NCBI RefSeq assembly: GCF_900582625.1 | Contig: NZ_UTIQ01000016.1 | Span: 1-64,000 of the forward strand | DNA: 64,000 nt | Direction of reading: 5' to 3' | Source: Pseudomonas viridiflava | GTDB lineage: Bacteria; Pseudomonadota; Gammaproteobacteria; Pseudomonadales; Pseudomonadaceae | In this document: in pieces, positions 16,101-25,081 of the stretch | Layout of the letters: the number at the start of each line of letters is the position of its first letter | How positions within the stretch are numbered: the stretch's first letter is position 1 | The notes under the pieces: model-generated | What the model was told of the DNA's origin: nothing | Database searches by the model: none | The model's input: only the letters and a program-made list of their open reading frames with translations | Made by a program: the position numbers and the translations under genes

Positions 16101-18053
16101 CTAACTCACTGCCCCCCATGGCGCCGGTGCGCCAATCAACCGTCCCATGGCGCCTTTGATCCCCAACTCTTTCAACGCGGTGAGTTCACCTTGGGTTTCG
16201 ACCATTTCGGCAATTAACGGCAAGTCGATGCTGTTGGTGGCGCGGAACATGGCTTCGATAAACATGCGTTTGTCGCTTTCCTCGTCGATGGCGCGGATGT
16301 AGGTGCCGTCCACTTTCAGGTAAGCCAAGCCCAGGTGGGTGAGGTTGCCGATCAGGCTGAAGCGGCCGCCGAAATGCTGCAGGCCCAGGTTGAAGCCGGC
16401 CAGGTGCACGGCCTGGCTGAGGCGTTCCAGTTCGGCCGGTGGCGGCAGGTGACGTTCATCCACTTCAAGGGTCATCAGGGTGGCGTGCTGGGGGTTTTCC
16501 CGGAGCAGGGTGATCAGCTGCGCCTGGGCCTCGGCTTCGCGCAAGGTGGCGGCCGACAGGCTCAGGGCGATGGGTTGCTGATGCGCGGCGAGGTGGGCGA
16601 GGGCGTGTTTGAGCATCGCCAGGTCGAAGCGTGCGGTCCAACCCAGGCGCTCGATCCAGGGTAGGAAACGGCCGGCAGCGATGGCCTCGCCTTGCGGGTC
16701 GATCAGGCGCGCCAGCACTTTGTGGTGCAGCACGCGTTGGGTGTCGGCGCAGTCCACCACCGGTTGGAAGTACAGCTCCAGCTTGCCTTTGTTGAGCGCT
16801 TCGTCGATCCAGCCGCGCCAGTCGTTGAGGCTCTGGCTCGGAGCGGCGTTGAAGTCGTCGAGGCGGTCCCAGAACTTGGCGGCGTTGCTCTGCGCCTGGG
16901 CCAGCGCTTGATCGCCACGGCTGATCACGGCCGTTACGTCTTCGCCGGGGCGGAAGGCGGCAATACCCAGATGGGCCACGGGCGTGCAGTCGCTGGCGCC
17001 GGTTTGGCGCAGGCTTTCCAGGCTGTCGATCAGTTGCAGGGCGAGGCGGTCGGCGTCGTCGCCGGCCAGACCTGGGGCCAATAAGGTGAACTCGCCGCCA
17101 CGGCTGCGCGAGGCCAGCCAGTCGCTGCGGTCGGGGTGTTCGAGCGAGCGTTTCAGCAGCTCGCCAATGGCGGCGATCAGGGCGTCGGTGCGTTGCCCGC
17201 CGAGGCGCTGGTTAAGGCCGCCAAGGTCGTTGACCCGCAGCATGATCAGGTAGCCCTCGGCGTGCTGTTCGTGGGCGCTGAGTTGGTTGGCGAGGTTGAT
17301 GTCGAACAGGCGGCGGTTGGCCAGGCCGGTGAGGGTGTCCTGGTAGGCTTCTTCGCGGAGTTTTTCACTGCGCGCGGCTTCTTCGGCGAACAGGTTTTTC
17401 AGTTTCTCGACCATCTGGTTCATGGCCAGCACCACGCGCTTGAGCTCGGGTGTGCGCGGAACGCGGGGCAGGGTGAAGAACTCGCGACGGCTGATGGCGT
17501 GGGCCTGTTGCACCATGTTGTCGAGCGGTTTGAGCTGGGTACGCAGCAGCCAGCCGCCGAGAATCGAGCTGACCAAGCCGCAGAGCAATAACCAGGCGGC
17601 GCTGCCCAAGGCGCTGTCCCACAGACGCGACAGGGCGAATTGCGGATGGCTGAGCACTTCGACGCGGGCGGCCTGATCCCAGCCGCGCATGATCATGGCG
17701 TCGCCGCCTTCGGGTTCAAGGTCGATCAGTTTGACGAACCAGGCCGGCACGTTTTCCGAGGTCGTGGTGGTGCGGCGTTCAACCATGGTTTCGCCGTTGT
17801 CGACGCGCACCACGCGGATGGTGGCGTAGTAGCCGCTGTCGAACACCGAGCTGACCATCAACTCGATCATGGCCGGGTCGTCGACATGCGGGGTCATGGA
17901 CAGCGCCAGCGCAGTGGCGGCGTCTTGCGCGTGGGAACGCAACTGGCTGAGCAATTGCTCGCGCGAGCTTTCCACACTGGTGATGAAACTGCCGGTGAAG
18001 GCCACTACCAGAAACAGGCAAATGGCGAGAAACAACTGCTTGAGTAACGACAT
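16101..18053 (-). CDS. lapD: LapD, inner-membrane c-di-GMP receptor controlling adhesin release
   Basis: 650 residues with the LapD plan: membrane helix at about 5-25, periplasmic domain, second helix (LGSAAWLLLCGLVSSILGG, about 150-170), HAMP linker, degenerate GGDEF domain (RGGEF in place of GGDEF) and degenerate EAL domain (KVLARL in place of EAL). It binds c-di-GMP rather than making or cleaving it. When bound, it sequesters the periplasmic protease LapG so that the LapA adhesin stays on the surface. It starts nine bases after the lapG stop on the same strand, consistent with the known lapG-lapD pair. LapA and its secretion genes are not in the window. Confidence 0.95.
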   Translation of the reverse strand: MSLLKQLFLAICLFLVVAFTGSFITSVESSREQLLSQLRSHAQDAATALALSMTPHVDDPAMIELMVSSVFDSGYYATIRVVRVDNGETMVERRTTTTSENVPAWFVKLIDLEPEGGDAMIMRGWDQAARVEVLSHPQFALSRLWDSALGSAAWLLLCGLVSSILGGWLLRTQLKPLDNMVQQAHAISRREFFTLPRVPRTPELKRVVLAMNQMVEKLKNLFAEEAARSEKLREEAYQDTLTGLANRRLFDINLANQLSAHEQHAEGYLIMLRVNDLGGLNQRLGGQRTDALIAAIGELLKRSLEHPDRSDWLASRSRGGEFTLLAPGLAGDDADRLALQLIDSLESLRQTGASDCTPVAHLGIAAFRPGEDVTAVISRGDQALAQAQSNAAKFWDRLDDFNAAPSQSLNDWRGWIDEALNKGKLELYFQPVVDCADTQRVLHHKVLARLIDPQGEAIAAGRFLPWIERLGWTARFDLAMLKHALAHLAAHQQPIALSLSAATLREAEAQAQLITLLRENPQHATLMTLEVDERHLPPPAELERLSQAVHLAGFNLGLQHFGGRFSLIGNLTHLGLAYLKVDGTYIRAIDEESDKRMFIEAMFRATNSIDLPLIAEMVETQGELTALKELGIKGAMGRLIGAPAPWGAVS

Positions 18054-18062
18054 AAGGTTCTC

Positions 18063-18773
18063 CTAACCCTCACCAACGGCAAAGCCTTCGGCATTCATTT
18101 TTTTCAATATGTCCTGCCAGCGCGAAAGCTTTTTGCTGTCACCGCGTTTGCCGGAGGAGCCCGGCAGGTACAGACCTTCGGCATTGAAGGAATACACCGG
18201 GAGTAAATCTTTACGTTGCGAGGCGGGGCGAATATCGCCGATCAAGTTGTCCAGTACCAGCGGCTGGGCGGTGGGGCTGGAGTAGTAGGTGAGCACCATG
18301 TGGGCCTGGTTGTAGTTCAAGGCTTTGACGTAGGTGATGCGCAGCTTTTCGCTGGGAATGCCCAGGCGCCGCAGGGTGAAGTATTTGGCGATGGAGTAGT
18401 CCTCGCAGTCGCCAGCGCCCTTGACCAGCGCTTCGAGCGGCGTGGCCCAGTAGTCTTCCTGGCGCCAGTTGCGCATGTCATCAACAAAGCGCAGCTCGCG
18501 GTTGAAGAACTTGTTCACCACAACGAGCTTTTCGCTTTCGGGCAAGCCCCCACTTGAGCTGACCAGATCGCCCCAGGCGAGAATGCGGGGCTTCGCTTCG
18601 CCGAGATTGCCGTAGCGGGTTTCTGCGTTTTTGACGATGACGGCGAAATCCCAATCGGCAAATACACTGGCAACGCCCACCAGCAACGCCAGCAACGCCA
18701 GCAACAAAGACGCACAGACGCGTGCCGAAAACAGGCGTCTGTGTCGTCCTTGAAAGCGCTGCCGAAGCTGCAT
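18063..18773 (-). CDS. lapG: LapG, periplasmic cysteine protease of the Lap biofilm system
   Basis: 236 residues. A basic N terminus and hydrophobic segment (LLLALLALLVGVASVFA) form a signal peptide. The mature part is a bacterial transglutaminase-like cysteine protease, with candidate triad Cys123 in GAGDCEDYS, His158 in NQAHMVLTYY and Asp175 in LVLDNL. The acidic DCEDY stretch overlaps the calcium site known in this family. LapG cleaves the N-terminal TAAG-type site of the LapA adhesin and releases biofilm when LapD lacks c-di-GMP. Co-transcribed with lapD. Confidence 0.95.
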   Translation of the reverse strand: MQLRQRFQGRHRRLFSARVCASLLLALLALLVGVASVFADWDFAVIVKNAETRYGNLGEAKPRILAWGDLVSSSGGLPESEKLVVVNKFFNRELRFVDDMRNWRQEDYWATPLEALVKGAGDCEDYSIAKYFTLRRLGIPSEKLRITYVKALNYNQAHMVLTYYSSPTAQPLVLDNLIGDIRPASQRKDLLPVYSFNAEGLYLPGSSGKRGDSKKLSRWQDILKKMNAEGFAVGEG

Positions 18774-18878
18774 GTCGCGTCTCCGCCGATGGTGGGGTGA
18801 TTCTAGGCAGTTGCAGGGGAATTTGCTGTATGGGCTACGGGAATTTTCTACGGCGTCGCTGCGCTTGTATCCGAGCGG

Positions 18879-19277
18879 CTACGGGCGCTTGAGGGTTTTC
18901 TGCCTGAGGATATAAATCGTCACGCACACCGCACTGGTCAACATAAACGTACGCGCCCAGAACATCGGCACCAGGTAGCAGGAAAAGCCGATGCTCAGCC
19001 ACATCAAACCGATGGCGTATACCTTGCCTTTGAGCGGTATGCCGTTGCCGTCGAGGTAGTCGCGAATCCACGGACCGAGCTTGGGGTGGTCTACCAGCCA
19101 GTGGTAGAAGCGCTCGGAACTGCGGGCGAAGCAGGCGGCCGCCAGCAGCAGAAACGGCGTGGTGGGCAGTACGGGAAGAAAAACCCCGATAACCCCAAGC
19201 ACCACGCTCAGCCAACCAATGGTCAGCAGGGCGTAGCGAATGGCGGGGTTACGGTTTTCGTGGACTTGGCGCGTCAT
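18879..19277 (-). CDS. DUF454 (YbaN-like) inner-membrane protein
   Basis: 132 residues with hydrophobic segments YALLTIGWLSVVLGVIGVFL and VYAIGLMWLSIGFSCYLVPM, and the family signature FLPVLPTTPFLLLAAACFARSS...HPKLGPWI. This matches DUF454/YbaN. Function unknown. 27 bases downstream of the UPF0149 gene on the same strand. Confidence 0.9.
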   Translation of the reverse strand: MTRQVHENRNPAIRYALLTIGWLSVVLGVIGVFLPVLPTTPFLLLAAACFARSSERFYHWLVDHPKLGPWIRDYLDGNGIPLKGKVYAIGLMWLSIGFSCYLVPMFWARTFMLTSAVCVTIYILRQKTLKRP

Positions 19278-19304
19278 CCACGGTCCTTATCGTGCGGTGA
19301 CGAA

Positions 19305-19892
19305 TCAGTGGTGACGAGGCTTGAGCAGCGCAGGTTTTTCGTCAGGCGCCTGACAGATCAGGAACAGCGCGGTAAGCGCTTCGGGAATCTGCTCGACCAT
19401 GTCGTCCATCAGGTCGGCATCTTTGGCGATGTCGGCGAACTCGGCTTCTTCATCGAACAAACCGGAACCCACCATGATCGGCAGCAGCAGTTCGCTGACT
19501 TCTTCTTCGGCGGTTTCAAACCAGGCGGCTTCGCGCATAAACACGCCTTCCATAAAGCCGATGCACCAGCCGCGAATATCGGAATCGTCCGGCTCTTCGC
19601 CCAGATCCAGGTCACACGGCAGTTCGAGGTCGTCGTCGGCGGCGAGCATGCGGCCGATGTGCGCTTTGAGTTGAATCAGGGTGGCTTCGATTTCGTCGCG
19701 CTCGGCGTCGTCACGGTAGTGCGGCGGCTCGGAAAACAGGGTGTCGATCCATTCGCGCTCCGGTACTTGTTCGGTGCAGATCGACAGTGCGGTCAGGAAG
19801 CCGTGAGCGGCTACATAGTCCAGGGCTTCTTCATGCAACTCATCGGCGTCGAGGAAGGCTTGCAGGCGGGTCAATTGCGCGGCGAAGGACAT
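19305..19892 (-). CDS. UPF0149 (YecA/YgfB-like) family protein
   Basis: 195 residues, strongly acidic and helical, with WCIGFMEGVFMREAAW and the following EEEVSELLLPIMVGSG, characteristic of UPF0149. The C terminus lacks the SEC-C zinc motif found in YecA and ends ALLKPRHH, so it is YgfB-like in architecture but somewhat longer. YgfB-type proteins have been tied to regulation of resistance genes in P. aeruginosa; any role here is inference. Divergent from recQ. Confidence 0.82.
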   Translation of the reverse strand: MSFAAQLTRLQAFLDADELHEEALDYVAAHGFLTALSICTEQVPEREWIDTLFSEPPHYRDDAERDEIEATLIQLKAHIGRMLAADDDLELPCDLDLGEEPDDSDIRGWCIGFMEGVFMREAAWFETAEEEVSELLLPIMVGSGLFDEEAEFADIAKDADLMDDMVEQIPEALTALFLICQAPDEKPALLKPRHH

Positions 19893-20102
19893 TACGGCAC
19901 TACCTAATGGGACTGAATGCGCAGGATTTTAGCCTGTATAGCCCGCTGGCGCGGCGCTCTTGGCAGATTTTTTTCGCCGCTGCCGCTAGCTGGCAGGATT
20001 TTTCGCCGGGCAATCACCGATAGGCGTCGTCCATTGCCTAAGGGTGCTGACGTATACTGCGGCGCTTTTCCGCCTGCACCTTTTGCAACGCTTGGGGTTT
20101 TT

Positions 20103-22238
20103 ATGCTCGAACCGGCTCTGCGCATCCTTAAAGACGTTTTTGGCTACGACAGTTTTCGTGGGCGTCAGGGTGCAATCATCGAGCGCGTGGCCAACGGCGG
20201 CGACGCCTTGGTGTTGATGCCAACCGGCGGCGGTAAATCCCTGTGTTTCCAAGTGCCGGCGCTGTTGCGGCCCGGTTTGGCGGTAGTGGTTTCTCCGCTG
20301 ATTGCCTTGATGGAAGACCAGGTGGCCACGCTGGACGAGCTGGGCGTGGCAGCCGTGGCGCTGAACTCGACCCTGAGCGCTGCCGAGCAACGGCAGATCG
20401 CCGACCGCATTCGCCGCAATGAAATCAAGCTGCTCTATGTAGCGCCCGAGCGCCTGGTGCAACCGCGCATGCTCGAGTTTTTGCAGGACTTGGACATCGC
20501 CCTGTTCGCCATCGACGAAGCGCATTGCGTGTCGCAATGGGGTCACGATTTCCGTCCCGAATATTTGCAACTGGGCCAACTGGCCGAGCTGTTTCCCCAT
20601 GTTCCGCGCATCGCCCTGACCGCCACGGCGGACATGCGCACCCGCGAAGAAATCGTTACGCGCTTGCACCTGCAAGACGCCGAGCGGTTTTTGTCGAGCT
20701 TCGACCGACCCAATATTTTCTACCGCATAGTGCCCAAAGAGCAGCCGCGCAAGCAGTTGCTGGCGTTTCTTAAAGAGCGCAAGGGCGACGCCGGCATCGT
20801 GTACTGCATGTCGCGCAAAAAGGTCGAAGAAGTCGCGGCCTTTCTAAGTAAGGAAGGTTTCGCCGCGTTGCCGTATCACGCCGGTTTGCCCCACGAACTG
20901 CGCGCCACTCACCAGAAGCGTTTCCTCAATGAGGAAGGCTTGATCATGGTCGCGACCATCGCCTTCGGTATGGGCATCGACAAGCCCAACGTGCGCTTCG
21001 TGGCCCACCTGGATTTGCCCAAGTCGCTGGAAGCCTATTACCAGGAAACCGGCCGCGCCGGCCGCGATGGCTTGCCCGCCGACGCCTGGATGGCCTACGG
21101 CCTGCAGGATGTGCTGCTGCTCAAACAGATGCTGCAAAGCTCTGAAGGCGATGAACGCCACAAGCGGCTTGAGCAGCACAAGCTCGACGCCATGTTGGCG
21201 CTGTGCGAGCAGATTCGCTGCCGCCGTCAGGCGTTGCTGGCGTACTTCGACGAAGAAATGCCCAACCCCTGCGGCCATTGCGATAACTGCGTCGACAACG
21301 TGCAAACCTGGGATGCCACCGAGCCGGCCCGCCAGGCGCTGTCAGCGATCTTTCGCAGCGGCCAGCGCTATGGCGTCGGCCATTTGGTCGATGTTTTGTT
21401 GGGGCGCGACAACGACAAAGTGCGCAGCAGTGGCCATCAGCACTTATCCGTTTTCGGCATGGGCAAAGCCCTGAGCGAAGGCGAATGGCGTTCACTGTTT
21501 CGCCAGTTGGTGGCGCGCGGTTTGGCCGATGTGGATCTGGAAGGCTACGGCGGCCTGCGCCTGAGCGAAACCTGTCGGCCGCTGCTGCGCGGCGAGGTGA
21601 CGCTGGAACTTCGTCGCGACCTGAAACCGCAGCTGGCGGCGAAATCCTCGTCGGGTGGCGGCAGCTCGGCCAGCCAACTCGTGCGCCCGGACGAGCGCGA
21701 GCAGTGGGAAGCCCTGCGCGCACTGCGGCGCAAACTGGCAGAAGAACACGCGGTGCCGCCGTACGTTATTTTCCCCGACTCGACGTTGCTGGAAATGCTG
21801 CGCAGCCAGCCCGGCTCGATGGCGGAAATGGCCGAGGTCAGCGGTGTTGGCGCGCGCAAACTGGAACGCTATGGTGCGGCATTCTTGGAAGTACTGAGCG
21901 GCGCTGCGGAAGTGGCGCCACCGGTGGTGGATATCCGTCACGAGTTGGTCAGCCTCGCCCGCGCCGGCATGACGCCGCAGCAAATTGCCGGACAGCTCAA
22001 ATGCACCGAGAAAAATGTGTACAGCCTGTTGGCTGAAGCCATTGGCCGTCAGCAGTTGTCGCTCGAGCAAGCGCTCGACTTGCCGGCCGAGCTGCTGGGT
22101 GAAATTCAGGACGCGTTTCTGGATGCCGATGGTGAGCTACCTGCCGTGGCGGCGATTGTCGAGCAGTTCGCCGGGCGTGTGCCGGAAGGCGTGCTGTACT
22201 GCGTTCGTGCGGCATTGCAGGCGGAGTTCGAGGTGTAA
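20103..22238 (+). CDS. recQ: RecQ ATP-dependent DNA helicase with extra C-terminal helix-turn-helix
   Basis: 711 residues from ATG 20103 ([20 protein letters not shown], the standard RecQ N terminus); the frame is open further upstream but that part is not RecQ-like. Helicase motif I is [12 protein letters not shown] and motif [19 protein letters not shown], followed by motif [12 protein letters not shown]. The RQC zinc site is CEQIRCRR...NPCGHCDNC. An HRDC domain lies at about 535-600. The last about 90 residues add an HTH-40-like segment ([20 protein letters not shown]), which makes it about 100 residues longer than E. coli RecQ. Acts in RecFOR recombination and replication restart. Confidence 0.95.
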   Translation: MLEPALRILKDVFGYDSFRGRQGAIIERVANGGDALVLMPTGGGKSLCFQVPALLRPGLAVVVSPLIALMEDQVATLDELGVAAVALNSTLSAAEQRQIADRIRRNEIKLLYVAPERLVQPRMLEFLQDLDIALFAIDEAHCVSQWGHDFRPEYLQLGQLAELFPHVPRIALTATADMRTREEIVTRLHLQDAERFLSSFDRPNIFYRIVPKEQPRKQLLAFLKERKGDAGIVYCMSRKKVEEVAAFLSKEGFAALPYHAGLPHELRATHQKRFLNEEGLIMVATIAFGMGIDKPNVRFVAHLDLPKSLEAYYQETGRAGRDGLPADAWMAYGLQDVLLLKQMLQSSEGDERHKRLEQHKLDAMLALCEQIRCRRQALLAYFDEEMPNPCGHCDNCVDNVQTWDATEPARQALSAIFRSGQRYGVGHLVDVLLGRDNDKVRSSGHQHLSVFGMGKALSEGEWRSLFRQLVARGLADVDLEGYGGLRLSETCRPLLRGEVTLELRRDLKPQLAAKSSSGGGSSASQLVRPDEREQWEALRALRRKLAEEHAVPPYVIFPDSTLLEMLRSQPGSMAEMAEVSGVGARKLERYGAAFLEVLSGAAEVAPPVVDIRHELVSLARAGMTPQQIAGQLKCTEKNVYSLLAEAIGRQQLSLEQALDLPAELLGEIQDAFLDADGELPAVAAIVEQFAGRVPEGVLYCVRAALQAEFEV

Positions 22239-22364
22239 AGCGGACGTCCGGGCAGGTTTTTTTCTGGTCGTTTTTATGGCGTCAGAAATTTTGCCCGGGT
22301 TGTTGCGCGCACTTTCTGCGGCTATGGTGTCAAAAAGCCTCCCCACCAAGAGAAGAGGTAACGG

Positions 22365-23525
22365 GTGCCGCTCCATCAAGCCTGGCTGGACGATGTCCGC
22401 CCCAATCCTTATGCCGACCAACTGTCTTTAGGCTTCCGCCTGCTGCGTTTCGTGCGCCCGTTGGAAAATGAATACCGTCAGTACATGCGCGAGGACAGTT
22501 TCGACCTCAAGCGCATTGCCCTGAGCGTGGGCATGGTGCTGTGGATGGCGTTCGCGGTGCTGGATTTTTCTCTGATCGACGGGCCTCAGGTCTGGTGGAT
22601 GCTGGGCGTGCGGCTCAGCGTGCTGGCGATGCTGCTGGTGTGCGCCCTCCTTATTCTGCAACGCAAACACTTCCATCTACTGGTGCCCTTGAGCATCACC
22701 TGCATTGGCGGGCTCGGGCTGGGCGCGGCCTCGGTGGTGGCCATCGCCCACACGGTCGACATGACCTACCCCTACGAAGGCCTGCTGCTGGTGTGCATGG
22801 CGGCGTATTTTCTGGTCGGCTTGCGCTTATCCGAGGCGCTGGCCACGTCGCTGATGGTGCTGCTGGCGTATGTGTTTCTGGAGCTGCTCGTGGGGCTGCC
22901 GATTCCCCGTCTGATCAACAACGTGTTGTTTCTGCTGTTCGGCAATTTGATGGGCGCCATCGGCTGCTACCTGTTGGAGTTCAAATCGCGCGAACACTTT
23001 TTGGTCAGCCGCCTGATGCGCGTGCTGGCGGATCACGACAGCCTGACCGGCCTGCATAACCGCCGCAGTTTCAATCGTCAGCTGGAACGCTTGTGGCGCC
23101 AGGCGCAGCGCGAGAACCAGCGGCTTGCGCTATTGCTTTGCGATATTGATCACTTCAAAGCCTATAACGACTGCTACGGGCACCAGGCCGGCGACAACGT
23201 GTTGCAGCGCGTCGGTGCGGTGCTGGCGGATGCGGCGCGCCGGCCGCTGGATATGTCGGTGCGCCTCGGCGGTGAGGAATTTGCGGTGTTGCTCTACGAC
23301 ATCACCGATGCGCAGGCGCGCGAGCGGGCAGAGGCGCTGCGTTTGGCGCTGGAGAAGCTCGGCATTCGCCATGAGCGCTCTGATACGGCGGCGATGGTAA
23401 CGATGTCGGTGGGCGTTTCCTGCCTGCTGCCAGCCGAGGAGCGCGATGTCGGTCAGCTGTATGAACGCGCGGATCGGGCGCTGTACGAGGCGAAGGCGTT
23501 CGGGCGTAACCAAGTGGTGGCTTAG
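22365..23525 (+). CDS. Membrane diguanylate cyclase (GGDEF domain)
   Basis: 386 residues from a GTG with AGAAGAGG upstream. The N-terminal half has five or six membrane helices (including IALSVGMVLWMAFAVLDFSL and LATSLMVLLAYVFLELLVG). The C-terminal half is a GGDEF domain with DHDSLTGLHNRRSF, LCDIDHFKAYND and the active-site GGEEF. An RxxD inhibitory site (RPLD) lies five residues before GGEEF, so product inhibition is likely. Makes c-di-GMP from two GTP. The sensor part is of an unnamed membrane type, ligand unknown. Confidence 0.92.
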   Translation: MPLHQAWLDDVRPNPYADQLSLGFRLLRFVRPLENEYRQYMREDSFDLKRIALSVGMVLWMAFAVLDFSLIDGPQVWWMLGVRLSVLAMLLVCALLILQRKHFHLLVPLSITCIGGLGLGAASVVAIAHTVDMTYPYEGLLLVCMAAYFLVGLRLSEALATSLMVLLAYVFLELLVGLPIPRLINNVLFLLFGNLMGAIGCYLLEFKSREHFLVSRLMRVLADHDSLTGLHNRRSFNRQLERLWRQAQRENQRLALLLCDIDHFKAYNDCYGHQAGDNVLQRVGAVLADAARRPLDMSVRLGGEEFAVLLYDITDAQARERAEALRLALEKLGIRHERSDTAAMVTMSVGVSCLLPAEERDVGQLYERADRALYEAKAFGRNQVVA

Positions 23526-23530
23526 CCCCG

Positions 23531-23713
23531 AACCCATAAAAAAACGGCGTGACAGACCGTGTGAAAACTACTGCGCTCGGTTTAGTGGCGTTAAAAACAG
23601 GCGGCGAATGCTCATTGACTGCGTGTCAACTCCGCTTCGCCGCCTGTTTTTGCCTTACTAAACCCTCGCTCGCTACATTTTCAAACGGTCTGTCGACACC
23701 GGTTTTTTTTATG
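23531..23713. repeat. Long structured hairpin element 1 with conserved 6x6 internal loop
   Basis: An almost continuous inverted repeat of about 180 bases centred at 23622. Perfect 16-base arms 23593-23608 and 23636-23651 (AAAAACAGGCGGCGAA with its complement), outer arms including GACAGACCGT / ACGGTCTGTC, and an inner stem TTGAC/GTCAA. Between arm and inner stem lie TGCTCA (23609-23614) and CTCCGC (23630-23635), which cannot pair. It sits between two convergent genes. A second element with different stems but the same loop is at 25788-25915. Confidence 0.8.
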
Positions 23714-23728
23714 GGGGTTTAACGCGGG

Positions 23729-23992
23729 CTAGATGCCCATGCCCACCAGGCTTTGCACGATATTGCGCAAGGTGCCGGCAATGGTTGGGTGTTCCACTTC
23801 AAAGCGTTCAACGGCGAGGTTTACGCCGTCCACCAGATTGGTGTCCGGTGCGCTGGCTTCGCGTTGCAGTTGCAGTTCGATCTGTTGCGCCAGGGCGTTG
23901 AGTTCTTCGCGTTGCTCGTCGGAGACGGGCGTCTGGCTGTTCAGTTGCTCGCGCAGTAAGTCCAGTTGATGCTGCAATTCGCGGGCAGGCAT
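23729..23992 (-). CDS. DUF4404 family protein
   Basis: 87 residues from ATG 23992 (MPARELQHQLDLLREQL). Helical N-terminal part, then DGVNLAVERFEVEHPTIAGTLRNIVQSLVGMGI, the signature end of DUF4404. Small and cytosolic; function unknown. An upstream in-frame extension to 24070 reads as non-coding. Convergent with the diguanylate cyclase gene across hairpin element 1. Confidence 0.87.
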   Translation of the reverse strand: MPARELQHQLDLLREQLNSQTPVSDEQREELNALAQQIELQLQREASAPDTNLVDGVNLAVERFEVEHPTIAGTLRNIVQSLVGMGI

Positions 23993-24115
23993 GGTGTTTC
24001 TCCCTCTGTGATAGGCAACAGCATTGACCCTGAGCGTGCGCCAAAGGTTCGAGTGTTGAGGGTAATCCATGCTCTGCCGCTTTGCCCGAGCGCAGGCGCG
24101 GCAAGGTGTAACACC

Positions 24116-24862
24116 TTACGGCTTTTCACCTTTTTGCCGGCGCAGGGCCAGGTCTGTGAGGCTGGGGCCGAGGTCGGCCAGTTGATCAATCACTGAATGC
24201 ACGCCAAGGCGATAAAGGCTCAAGGTTGCCTGCGCGCGCAAGTGGTCGCGCTCGGGGGCGGGCAGGGCTTGCCAGTCGTCTGGCGCCTGGCCACAGAGCG
24301 GGCCGCAAGCGGCGAGGCCCACCGTCCATAAGCCGGCATTCAAGCCCGCCTGCAGCAAACGCGGTTCGCCGCTGATCAACACGCAGCCGTCGAGGTTGTT
24401 CACCTTTAACGCCGATAGCGACTGCCAGCAGGCGTCGGGCGCAGGCCACGGGCGGGCGCCGGTGGTGTCGGTGCCGACCAGCCAGGCGGGTAGGGCGCTG
24501 GCCAGTTGCTGGCTGGCGTCGGCGGGTAGTTCGTCCAACCAGGCGCAGGGCACGCCTTGCTGCTGCAGGGTTTCCAGCACATGCAAGGCGCCGGGCGTGA
24601 CGTGCGCGTAATCATTGGCGCTGGCTTGCAGGGCGCTTTGCAGGGCGCTGATGTCGGCGCTGTGAGGCTCACGGCCCAGCGCCGCGCTCAGCGCAGCATG
24701 CGGTGACAAGAGATGGCAAGGCTGATTGGCGGCGTCGGGAAACAGCCGCTGTAAGGTCACGGGCAAGGCGCGGGCGCCGAAGTCCACCAGGCAGCCAGAG
24801 AGGCCGAACAGCACGGCGGTGAAGTCGGCAGATGATGAGGCGAGTGCAGGCATGACGCGCAT
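24116..24862 (-). CDS. HAD-like protein related to phosphonoacetaldehyde hydrolase, with degenerate nucleophile motif
   Basis: About 248 residues. The N terminus VLFGLSGCLVDFGARALPV aligns with the PhnX motif FDWAGTTVDFG, but the nucleophilic Asp is replaced (FD to FG) and the following residues also differ. Later HAD parts remain (CVLISGEPRLLQAGLNAGLW resembling motif III/IV). Phosphohydrolase or phosphonatase activity is therefore unlikely. Start is uncertain: ATG at 24862 (MRVMPALASS) or 24853, or an upstream 24883 candidate; none has a strong ribosome site. Divergent from mlaA. Confidence 0.75.
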   Translation of the reverse strand: MRVMPALASSSADFTAVLFGLSGCLVDFGARALPVTLQRLFPDAANQPCHLLSPHAALSAALGREPHSADISALQSALQASANDYAHVTPGALHVLETLQQQGVPCAWLDELPADASQQLASALPAWLVGTDTTGARPWPAPDACWQSLSALKVNNLDGCVLISGEPRLLQAGLNAGLWTVGLAACGPLCGQAPDDWQALPAPERDHLRAQATLSLYRLGVHSVIDQLADLGPSLTDLALRRQKGEKP

Positions 24863-25081
24863 CCGAAGGGGGCTTGTTAGCAAAGTAGTTACCCGCGATG
24901 ACGGTGCGATGAATACTTTGTGACAATTGCCGCGAAAGCAGCCACAGCGTCATTAAATACGCGCGCAAGCCGCGCTGCCAAAGCCCGTTGTCAGCCCTTA
25001 TACTGGGCGCCTTTTGCGCCAGCACCTATGCTGGCAAAGCGCGCGCCGCGCGTTCCCCGTTCTGCCTTTTGGAGCCTTGCA

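Noticed and set aside
23531..23713. Hairpin element 1 as a simple bidirectional terminator
   Set aside because: Length (about 180 bases), conserved loop shared with element 2 and nested arms go beyond a terminator, although its outer A/T-runs may also stop transcription.
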